The translations under genes and the position numbers were made by a program. A DNA stretch of 64,000 bases from Hyphomicrobiales bacterium (lineage in GTDB: Bacteria > Pseudomonadota > Alphaproteobacteria > Rhizobiales > Rhizobiaceae): positions 89,723 through 153,722 of the forward strand of contig UCKM01000011.1 of the NCBI GenBank assembly GCA_900473175.1. Reading direction: 5' to 3'. Positions 16,581 to 24,093 of the stretch are shown in pieces. Position 1 is the first letter of the stretch. Each line of letters begins with the position of its first letter. The notes beneath the pieces were generated by a model. That model did no database searches and was not told the DNA's origin. It worked only from the letters and a program-made list of their open reading frames with translations.

Positions 16581-17963
16581 ATGAGCAAGCCTTTCGACGC
16601 AATCATCATCGGAGCCGGGCAGGCGGGTCCATCGCTCGCGGGCCGTTTGACTTCGGCCGGCATGAGGGTGCTCGTGGTCGAGCGCAAGCTCTTTGGCGGC
16701 ACGTGCGTGAATACTGGTTGCATGCCGACCAAGACACTGGTCGCCAGTGCCTATGCAGCACATCTTGCCCGACGCGGCGCTGACTATGGTGTCGTGATCG
16801 ACCAGCCGGTCTCCATGGATATGAAGCGTGCCAAGGAGCGGGCGGACACGGTGTCCCGCAATGCACGCACGGGCCTCGAACGATGGTTGGACGGCCTCGA
16901 TGGATGCACCGTCGTCCGGGGGCACGCGCGTTTTACCGGCCCGCGGGAGATCGAAGTCGACGGTGAGGCGTTCACGGCGCCGCGCATCTTCATCAATGCT
17001 GGGGGCCGCGCGAATATTCCGGACATGCCGGGCATTGGTGAGGTCGATTACATGACAAACACCTCAATCCTGGCGCTCGACGCCGTTCCAAAACATCTGG
17101 TGGTCATCGGAGGGAGTTATATCGGCCTCGAATTCGCACAGATGTATCGCCGGTTCGGTGCGCAAGTGACGGTTGTCGAAAAAGGGCCGCGATTGATCGC
17201 GCGCGAAGACGAAGACGTCTCCGAGGCGGTAAAGGATATCCTCGAAGGCGAAGGCATCTCCTGCCGGCTCAACGCGGAATGCATTTCATTCAGGGCGCAT
17301 GCTGAAGGCGCCGAGGTTGGCCTAGAGTGCCGTGCCGGGGCACCCCGCGTTGTCGGATCGCATGTGCTGCTGGCAATTGGCAGGCGGCCCAATACCGACG
17401 ATCTCGGGCTCGACAAGACCGGTATCGAGGTGGATGAGCGCGGTTATATCAAGGTCGATGACGGGCTTTCGACGAATGTCGAGGGTGTCTGGGCGCTCGG
17501 CGACTGCAACGGGCGCGGCGCATTCACACATACAGCCTACAATGATTTCGAGATCGTCGCCGCCAATTTGCTCGACGGCGAAAAGCGCAAGGTCAGCGAC
17601 CGTATCCTGGGATACGCACTTTACATCGATCCGCCGCTTGGAAGGGCAGGGATGAGCGAGGCGCAGGCCCGAATGACGGGGAGGCCGTTGCTGGTCTCCA
17701 AAAGGCCGATGACCCTTGTGGGGCGTGCGGTGGAAAAGGATGAAACACAGGGTTTCATGAAGGTTGTCGTGGATGCTGAAACGCAGAGGATTTTGGGCGC
17801 TGCTATTTTGGGCACCGGCGGCGACGAGGCGATCCATGGCGTTCTCGACATCATGAACGCGGATGTCGGCTATCCAACCTTGAAATGGGCCGTGCCTATC
17901 CACCCGACAGTGTCAGAACTCATTCCGACACTTCTGGGTGGTTTGAAGCCCGCACTGAGCTGA
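16581..17963 (+). CDS. FAD-dependent pyridine nucleotide-disulfide oxidoreductase (mercuric-reductase/RclA-like)
   Basis: 460 residues. The FAD-binding GxGxxG motif is IIIGAGQAGPSLAG at 8-21. The redox disulfide is GGTCVNTGCMPTK with Cys42 and Cys47. The NAD(P)-binding motif VVIGGSYIGLEFA is near 173. The C-terminal dimer domain ends with HPTVSELIPTLL, carrying the His-Glu pair of the family. It has no N-terminal metal-binding domain and no C-terminal Cys pair, so it is probably not a mercuric reductase; oxidative/hypochlorite-stress reductases (RclA) and uncharacterised FAD-containing oxidoreductases are closer. CAGGGAGA before 16581 sets the start. Confidence 0.88.
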   Translation: MSKPFDAIIIGAGQAGPSLAGRLTSAGMRVLVVERKLFGGTCVNTGCMPTKTLVASAYAAHLARRGADYGVVIDQPVSMDMKRAKERADTVSRNARTGLERWLDGLDGCTVVRGHARFTGPREIEVDGEAFTAPRIFINAGGRANIPDMPGIGEVDYMTNTSILALDAVPKHLVVIGGSYIGLEFAQMYRRFGAQVTVVEKGPRLIAREDEDVSEAVKDILEGEGISCRLNAECISFRAHAEGAEVGLECRAGAPRVVGSHVLLAIGRRPNTDDLGLDKTGIEVDERGYIKVDDGLSTNVEGVWALGDCNGRGAFTHTAYNDFEIVAANLLDGEKRKVSDRILGYALYIDPPLGRAGMSEAQARMTGRPLLVSKRPMTLVGRAVEKDETQGFMKVVVDAETQRILGAAILGTGGDEAIHGVLDIMNADVGYPTLKWAVPIHPTVSELIPTLLGGLKPALS

Positions 17964-17999
17964 GCGGCTGGCAGGTCAGTCAGCCCATGCTGCCGGTGG

Positions 18000-19553
18000 C
18001 TACTCCATCACAGCGCTATGATCGGCAGGCGCGGCGTTCGAACGTGGCTTGCGTAAGAGCATCACCAGCGGAATCGAGATGATCGACATGACCATCAAAA
18101 GCTTGAAGTCGTCCATATAGGCGATGATCATCGCCTCCCTGGTGATCATGCCGTCGAGCGCCGCCCGTCCTGCCGCCTTGAGCGGGTCGAGATGCTGCAT
18201 CACCGCCGGGGCATCGAAAGCATGGTTGAACGGCGTCACATAAGCGGCGATCGACGCATGGTTGATTTGCACATTTTCCGTCAGAAGGGCGCTTACGACG
18301 GCGATGCCAACGCTCGAGCCGATATTGCGCGACAGGTTGTAAAGACCAGTACCTTCACCGCGCATATGGGCGGGAAGGGTTGCAAAGGCAATCGTCGTCA
18401 GCGGCACGAACAGGAAGCCGAGGCCGGCGCCTTGGACGAAGCCGACCGAGATAATGGTCGATTGCGAGACATCCGGTGTCCAACCGGTCATGTCATACAT
18501 GGCCCAGGCCGTCAGGCTAAAGCCGAAAATGAGCAAAGCGCGCGTATCCACCTTGCCGATCAGCCGGCCGACGATAAACATTGAGATCATGGTGCCGATG
18601 CCGCGCGGACCCATGACGATGCCCGCGGTAATGACGGGGTAATCCATCAACGTTTGAAGGTAGGGCGTCATCAAGGCCAAAGATGCAAGGTAGGTGACAC
18701 CGATCACAAAGATGAAGAACATGCTGACGGAGAAGTTCCGGTCGAGGAACAATCGCGGATTGACGAAGGACTTCTTCGCCGTGAACGTGTGCACAAGGAA
18801 CAGGTAGAAAGCTGCAGCGCAGATCAGCGCCTCGACCTGGATTTCACCCGACGAGAACCAGTTGAGCTGTTCGCCGCGGTCAAGAAACAGCTGCAGGGTC
18901 GCGATCGCAAGGCTGAGCATGCCGAAGCCGAACCAGTCGAGCTTGGCGCTGGCCTCACGCTTCGTTTCCGAAACGAAGGCGACGATGCCAAAGAAGGCCA
19001 GCATGCCGATCGGGACATTGATATAGAATACCCAGCGCCAGCTGATATTGGCCGTAAGCCAGCCGCCAATGACGGGCCCAAGAACCGGCCCGACCATGAC
19101 TGAAACGCCAAAGAGCGCCATGGCCTTGCCGCGCTCATGCACCTCGTAGATGTCAAGCAGTATACCCTGCGATAGCGGCACGAGCGAAGCGCCGAACAGA
19201 CCCTGTAAAAGGCGAAATACCACGATCTGGGGAAGTGACTGCGCGAGGCCGCACAGGACTGAAGCAATGACGAAGCCGACGATCGCGGTCAAAAGCACGT
19301 TCTTGCGACCGAAGCGTGCTGCAAGAAAGCCCGACGGCGGCGTCATGATCGCAGCCGCGACGATATAGGAGGTGAGGACCCAATTGATCTGGTCGGCGCT
19401 CGCCGAGACGCTTCCCTGGATGTAGGGCAGCGCCACATTGGCGATCGTCGTGTCCAGCGCCTGCATGATCACGGCAAGGATGACACAGGCCGTGATTGCG
19501 CCGCGATTTGCAATCACTGGCGCTGCACCTGAAAGAGTGGCCGTGTCAGACAT
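18000..19553 (-). CDS. emrB: DHA2 family multidrug MFS transporter (EmrB/QacA type)
   Basis: 517 residues with about 14 membrane segments. The family motifs are visible: ACVILAVIMQALDTTIANVALPYIQG in TM1 (motif D1-like), LAARFGRKNVLL (motif A), and a motif C region VMVGPVLGPVIGGWLT. It is a proton-driven drug exporter of the inner membrane and works with the adaptor encoded just upstream. The start at 19553 overlaps the end of emrA by eight bases. It is the last gene of a marR-emrA-emrB operon. Substrates cannot be read from the sequence. Confidence 0.93.
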   Translation of the reverse strand: MSDTATLSGAAPVIANRGAITACVILAVIMQALDTTIANVALPYIQGSVSASADQINWVLTSYIVAAAIMTPPSGFLAARFGRKNVLLTAIVGFVIASVLCGLAQSLPQIVVFRLLQGLFGASLVPLSQGILLDIYEVHERGKAMALFGVSVMVGPVLGPVIGGWLTANISWRWVFYINVPIGMLAFFGIVAFVSETKREASAKLDWFGFGMLSLAIATLQLFLDRGEQLNWFSSGEIQVEALICAAAFYLFLVHTFTAKKSFVNPRLFLDRNFSVSMFFIFVIGVTYLASLALMTPYLQTLMDYPVITAGIVMGPRGIGTMISMFIVGRLIGKVDTRALLIFGFSLTAWAMYDMTGWTPDVSQSTIISVGFVQGAGLGFLFVPLTTIAFATLPAHMRGEGTGLYNLSRNIGSSVGIAVVSALLTENVQINHASIAAYVTPFNHAFDAPAVMQHLDPLKAAGRAALDGMITREAMIIAYMDDFKLLMVMSIISIPLVMLLRKPRSNAAPADHSAVME

Positions 19554-20754
19554 GACCCTTGCTACCGAAGCCGCCGAAAAGATCGCCGATGAACTTCGGC
19601 AGACCGCGCGCATGACCCGTGTCGACGTCGACGGTGACGCTCATGCCAACGCGCAACGGCGGCTTGCCGGCAGTATCGTCAATGCTGACCAGCATGGGAA
19701 TGCGCTGGACCACCTTGACCCAGTTGCCCGTCGTGTTCTGCGCCGGCAGCAGCGAAAAGCTGGAGCCCGAGGCGGGGCTGATACTGGCGACCTTGCCCGT
19801 CCACTGAACGCCGGGATAGGTATCGACGCTGATGGCGACCGGCTGGCCTTCCCGCACATAAGTAAGTTCGGTTTCCTTCGGGCTTGCGGCAACCCATAAA
19901 TGCGTACCCGATACCAGACTGAATCCTGCCTGCGACGCTTGCAAATAGGCGCCAACCTGCAACGAACTCACATTAGTGACGACACCGTCGAAAGGCGCGC
20001 GTACGATGGTGCGGTCGAGATTGCGCTGGGCGTTGTCAACGGCTGACTGCGCCTGCAGATATGAAGGGTTCTGTTCAACTGGCTGGTTCGGATCGTTGCC
20101 CAATTGGGCCAGCGTCGCGGCAGCCTCAGCCCTGGCGACATCGACTTTCTGCTGTGCTGCATCGAGATCGTGCTTGGCCTGGTCGTAGGTAGCCTTGGAG
20201 GCGGCCGCGCTGGCTGTCAGGTCCTGCTGACGCTGCAACGTCTTCTGGAAGAAGGGAATATCCGCCTCAGCCTGGGTGATCTCGGCAAGCGATTGCTTGT
20301 AACTCGCTTCGAGGTTGAGGATCTGGTTGCGGACGACGCCGAGTTGGGCCTTGGCGCCAGCCAAGGCGATGTCATAGGCGCTCGGGTCGAGGCGGAAGAG
20401 CACCTGGCCCTGCTTCACCTGCTCGTTGTCATGCACCTCGATCGACTTGACCATGCCGGATACGTCCGTCGAAACGCCAACGACGTCCGCCTGCACATAG
20501 GCGTTGTCGGTGGACATGACTTGACCGCCGGTGGCGTACATATATCCGCCGACAATCAGCACGGCCGGCAGCAGGGCAAAGAGCAGCGGGCGCTTGAGGC
20601 TGCGGCGCGGACGTGCAGCCAACGGCGGCGGGGCCGTCTCGGCAGGTGCTGACACCGGAGGCGTTGCCTCCATCGTTGTGGCGCGCCTCTCCATTATGGG
20701 CTCGGCCGTGTCAGAGTTGGCAGGTATGCGTATGGAAGGTGAACCGTCAGCCAT
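19546..20754 (-). CDS. emrA: HlyD/EmrA-type membrane fusion protein
   Basis: 402 residues. A cytoplasmic Pro-rich N-terminus is followed by one membrane helix (LLFALLPAVLIVGGYMYATG). Biotinyl-lipoyl-like and beta-barrel domains flank a long alpha-helical hairpin (roughly 115-215). The typical AYVQADVV and RIVRAPFDGVVTNVSSLQVG-like segments are present. It links EmrB to an outer-membrane channel. The ATG at 20754 has AGAGAGAAG upstream and overlaps the marR stop, so the operon is translationally coupled throughout. No outer-membrane factor is encoded nearby. Confidence 0.93.
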   Translation of the reverse strand: MADGSPSIRIPANSDTAEPIMERRATTMEATPPVSAPAETAPPPLAARPRRSLKRPLLFALLPAVLIVGGYMYATGGQVMSTDNAYVQADVVGVSTDVSGMVKSIEVHDNEQVKQGQVLFRLDPSAYDIALAGAKAQLGVVRNQILNLEASYKQSLAEITQAEADIPFFQKTLQRQQDLTASAAASKATYDQAKHDLDAAQQKVDVARAEAAATLAQLGNDPNQPVEQNPSYLQAQSAVDNAQRNLDRTIVRAPFDGVVTNVSSLQVGAYLQASQAGFSLVSGTHLWVAASPKETELTYVREGQPVAISVDTYPGVQWTGKVASISPASGSSFSLLPAQNTTGNWVKVVQRIPMLVSIDDTAGKPPLRVGMSVTVDVDTGHARGLPKFIGDLFGGFGSKGHV

Positions 20755-21211
20755 GATTCTTCTCTCTGTCATCCACCGGCGCCTGGCACGCGTCGATCAA
20801 ATTCGTCTTCATAAGGGTCAATGTTCGAATGAGATGCTCCCGATCTTCTACCGGGATGCCTGCAAGAGCCTCCCCGCGGGTGGCTTCTCCGATCACGCGT
20901 ATATCGGCCAGCAACGGCCGCGTTTCCTCGCGCAGGTACAATAGCCAGATACGACGGTCGGTGGGATGCTGCCGGCGTTCGATCAGGCCCCGTTCCTCGA
21001 GCTTGTCCAGGATACGAACCAGTGTGATTGGTTCGATTTCCAGGATTTCGGCCAGTCCGGCTTGATGGATACCCTCATTGTTGGCGAGGTAGGCCAAAGT
21101 CTGCCACTGCGACCGCGTCAGGCCCAAACCTTTCGCGCGCTGCTCGAATCGTTTGCGCAATAACCGAGCGACGTCGTGCAGCAAGAAGCCTAGTGTGGGC
21201 GTGTTGTTCAT
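20747..21211 (-). CDS. MarR family regulator of the emrAB operon
   Basis: 154 residues with the MarR winged helix (SQWQTLAYLANNEGIHQAGLAEILEIEPITLVRILDKLEERGLIERRQHPTDRRIWLLYL in outline, with the D-x-R wing signature DRR). It is the first gene of the efflux operon and overlaps emrA, so it most likely represses its own operon and releases on binding drug ligands. The start at 21211 is uncertain because no strong ribosome site precedes it. Two ATRACAAT direct repeats (21242-21249 and 21257-21264) just upstream are a candidate operator. Confidence 0.88.
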   Translation of the reverse strand: MNNTPTLGFLLHDVARLLRKRFEQRAKGLGLTRSQWQTLAYLANNEGIHQAGLAEILEIEPITLVRILDKLEERGLIERRQHPTDRRIWLLYLREETRPLLADIRVIGEATRGEALAGIPVEDREHLIRTLTLMKTNLIDACQAPVDDREKNHG

Positions 21212-21290
21212 GGTGAAGCGACGATACTCGTAAGGATGCTTATGACAATGATGCATATAACAATCGTGCTGCCTAATAAAAGGGGGCAGT

Positions 21291-21306
21291 TTGTCTCAGC
21301 TGACAA
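21291..21306. promoter_or_regulatory. Inverted repeat resembling the operator of the MarR-GNAT gene
   Basis: TTGTC and GACAA arms (21291-21295, 21302-21306) surround TCAGCT. The same arms form the perfect palindrome at 22339-22353, with a shorter spacer. It lies between the emr operon and the MarR-GNAT gene. Confidence 0.3.
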
Positions 21307-21400
21307 AATGGTGGAAGCAGGCAACATCAACTTGTCGTGAAGCTAATGGCCGACGTGCGCGATCACTAACAGCGGGCACGCCGTTTGGACCGCTTGGCGC

Positions 21401-22324
21401 TTACTCGGTGTGCAGATCAAGGACCCAAATCTGCCCGACCAGGTCGTGTCCGAAGGAATGGTGCTTCTCCTCCGCGACAAGGCGGAAGCCTGCGGCCTGG
21501 TAGATACGCCGCGCGGCGATCAGGACATCATTGGTCCACAGCTTGAGTTGGCGATAACCAAGCTTTCTTGCGCGCTCGATGCATCGGGCCACGAGTTCCC
21601 GCCCGATCCCGAGCCCTCGTGCACTCGGCTCCACATAGAGGAGCCGGAGTTTGGCGATCGCAGGTTCCTCGCTCTGAACCAGGAAAACCGAACCGAGAAT
21701 GGATCCGCCCCGCTCTGCGACCCAGGCAGCTTCGCGCTCGGCATCAAAATTTGCCACGAACTTGCCGAAGATATCGCAAGCGAGACCCTCATAGGTCCAA
21801 TCCCATCCATATTCCTCGTGGTAGAGCACCGCTTGCCGATGAATGATCCAACCGATATCGCCCGGTCGCAGGGTTCGATAGACGAAGTCGCTGGCTTGCT
21901 GATTGTCGCCGTTGAGGAGTGCCTGGATATGGCGCATCGATGCAATCAACTGCGCACGCGCATCTGCACCGAGCGGCGCAAGCAGTGTCCTTATCTGCGA
22001 TTGCGAGCCCTGATCGAGGGCAGCAAATGCCGTATGGCCCGTGGGCGTCAGCGAAATCAGCCGGTGCTTGCCATGCTCCGGACTGACGCGGCCAATGACG
22101 AGATTGCGCTTGGTAAAGCGCGCCAAAATCCGGCTGAGATGGGCTTTGTCCATGTTGAGACTGCGGCCGATTTCGGCGGATGTCTGCTCGCCATTCTTTG
22201 CGAGCTCGTAAAGGACACGCGCCTCGGCCAGCGTGTAATCGCTGGCGAGAAGGTGCCTGTCGAGCAACCCGACTTCCTTGGTGAAAAAACGATTGAACTG
22301 ACGAAACTCTTCAACGGCGCTCAT
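21401..22324 (-). CDS. MarR-type DNA-binding domain fused to GNAT acetyltransferase
   Basis: 307 residues. The first 140 or so form a MarR winged helix (YTLAEARVLYELAKNGEQTSAEIGRSL, then DKAHLSRILARFTKRNLV). The second half is a GNAT N-acetyltransferase with the acetyl-CoA motif A LYVEPSARGLGIGRELVARCIERARKLGY (R/Q-x-x-G-x-G/A as RGLGIG). AGAGGT lies seven bases before the ATG at 22324. Such fusions are widespread; their target is usually unknown. A perfect palindrome 15 bases upstream of the start suggests autoregulation. Confidence 0.92.
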   Translation of the reverse strand: MSAVEEFRQFNRFFTKEVGLLDRHLLASDYTLAEARVLYELAKNGEQTSAEIGRSLNMDKAHLSRILARFTKRNLVIGRVSPEHGKHRLISLTPTGHTAFAALDQGSQSQIRTLLAPLGADARAQLIASMRHIQALLNGDNQQASDFVYRTLRPGDIGWIIHRQAVLYHEEYGWDWTYEGLACDIFGKFVANFDAEREAAWVAERGGSILGSVFLVQSEEPAIAKLRLLYVEPSARGLGIGRELVARCIERARKLGYRQLKLWTNDVLIAARRIYQAAGFRLVAEEKHHSFGHDLVGQIWVLDLHTE

Positions 22325-22338
22325 GATCGGACCTCTGT

Positions 22339-22353
22339 GTTGTCACTGACAAC
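22339..22353. promoter_or_regulatory. Perfect palindrome before the MarR-GNAT gene
   Basis: GTTGTCACTGACAAC: two exact seven-base arms around one base, at 15-29 bases upstream of the start codon. This is the size of a MarR dimer site and the position suits autorepression. Confidence 0.5.
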
Positions 22354-22481
22354 ATACAATGGATAGGTGCACGTCGGCAAGTGTGCTGCACGCTTCAATC
22401 GAAATCGTGCAACCAGGAGTAGCCAGCGTTGCGATTGCTTGAGTGATATGCTTTCTATTGGAGTAAATTGGGGATCAAAAA

Positions 22482-24074
22482 ATGACATTGGTGAACGGGA
22501 AGGCCGGGAAATCTGCTGGCGTGAACGACGCTTGCCCGGCTGCGCCCGTTGAAATCGAACTTAAGCTGCTGGTTTCCCCCGGAATGCTCAGCGTCATCCG
22601 CGACCATGCTGTCCTTCGGCTCCCGGTTCGCAACAAGGGCACCGTCCGCCGCCTGGAAGCCACCTACTTCGATACCGCAGACTACAGCTTGTTCAGTGCA
22701 GGTTTGTCGCTACGCGTCAGGCGAAGCGGGCGGCACTTCACGCAGACAGTGAAGCGGATATCGACCAAGGACGCGCTCTCGCGTCAGGAATGGGAGACCC
22801 CGGTTGTAGCGATGAGCCCTGATCTTGGTGCATTGCCCATTGCGGAAATCGGTACGCCCTTTGAAACGATCGCTCCCGAAGCGCTTTTGCCGGTCTTTAC
22901 CACAAATGTGCGCCGTCATGCTTTCATGGTCGACCTTGCGGACGCGCAGGTCGAAGTGGCCTTCGACGAAGGAACCGTTGTGGCGGGGGCCGAGCAGGAG
23001 CCGATATCGGAGATCGAGCTTGAACTGAAACGCGGCCGGCCTGCTACGCTTTACGAGCTTGGTCTCAGTCTCATGGAAGCCGGCCCCCTGCGTCTCGGCA
23101 CTCAGAGTAAATCCACGCGCGGATATATGCTTGCCTCGCTCGAAGCGCCCAAAGCCGTGAAGGCCGGATCATCGAAGCTTGAGCGGGAAGATATCGTCGA
23201 TGACGCCATTGCCAGATTTATGGCGGACTGCCAGCAGCAGATATTGGCAAATCTTGTTCCGGCGGAGTCTGGCGAAGACCCGGAGGGAATCCATCAATTG
23301 CGCGTGGCTTTGCGGCGTCTGCGCACGCTGCTGTGGCTGTTGCGCCGCGAGATCGCAGCGCCGTCGCTCGAGGCACTTGAGGCAGACGCCAAGCATCTGG
23401 CGCAAAGCGTCGGACCGGCACGCAACTGGGATGTGTTCATCGGCTCGACGCTTTCAGGCATCGAAGATGCCGGCCTGCATGACGTCGAATTTTCGGGGCT
23501 GCGGAGCGCATGCGTGCCCTTCAGGGACAATAGCTACGCGGTGGTGCGGAAAATGATTGCCGATCCGCAAATCAACCGTTTCCTGTTGGCACTTGGCCTC
23601 GCCATCGAACAGCGAAGCTGGCGAAACGATATCGGAAGCGCGACCTTGGCGGTCCTTGCCGAACCGGTCAACAAGTTCAGCGTTCGTGCCCTTGCCCGTG
23701 TTGAACGCAGGGCTATCAAGCTTGGACGGAACTTTGACGAATTGCAGCCCGACGAGCGTCACAAGCTCCGCCTGACGCTCAAGAAGCTTCGTTATGCGCT
23801 GGAGTTTTTCCTGCCGCTCTATGCAGAGCGTACGGCAACGACAAAATTTCTCAAGCGCCTGTCGCATCTTCAGGATGTTCTGGGAATGGACAATGATATT
23901 GCTACGTCGCACGGTATCCTACACGAACTCAAAGAGACGACAGTTGATCCTGATCTGCACCGGGCAATGGGCGCGGTGATTGGCTGGCAACGCAGCCACC
24001 AGATTGCGCAAGCGGATCGATTACATGAGAAATGGGAACAGTTTACGCATTCGCCACTTTTCTGGAATCGCTGA
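22482..24074 (+). CDS. CYTH and CHAD domain protein (inorganic triphosphatase-like)
   Basis: 530 residues. The CYTH domain (about 22-205) starts with the ExExK signature as EIELKL. It carries the conserved basic and acidic tunnel residues (ATYFDTADYSLFSAGLSLRVRR, SEIELELKRG). A CHAD domain (about 215-520) follows, with the paired His-rich helices HQLRVALRRLRTLL and RHKLRLTLKKLRYALEFF that bind polyphosphate. E. coli YgiF has the same layout and hydrolyses tripolyphosphate. The protein is cytoplasmic. The gene ends 20 bases from the convergent beta-helix gene. The PPK2 gene lies 13 kb away, so both are polyphosphate-linked but not in one operon. Confidence 0.93.
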   Translation: MTLVNGKAGKSAGVNDACPAAPVEIELKLLVSPGMLSVIRDHAVLRLPVRNKGTVRRLEATYFDTADYSLFSAGLSLRVRRSGRHFTQTVKRISTKDALSRQEWETPVVAMSPDLGALPIAEIGTPFETIAPEALLPVFTTNVRRHAFMVDLADAQVEVAFDEGTVVAGAEQEPISEIELELKRGRPATLYELGLSLMEAGPLRLGTQSKSTRGYMLASLEAPKAVKAGSSKLEREDIVDDAIARFMADCQQQILANLVPAESGEDPEGIHQLRVALRRLRTLLWLLRREIAAPSLEALEADAKHLAQSVGPARNWDVFIGSTLSGIEDAGLHDVEFSGLRSACVPFRDNSYAVVRKMIADPQINRFLLALGLAIEQRSWRNDIGSATLAVLAEPVNKFSVRALARVERRAIKLGRNFDELQPDERHKLRLTLKKLRYALEFFLPLYAERTATTKFLKRLSHLQDVLGMDNDIATSHGILHELKETTVDPDLHRAMGAVIGWQRSHQIAQADRLHEKWEQFTHSPLFWNR

Positions 24075-24093
24075 GGACGAGAGCCTTTGGGTA

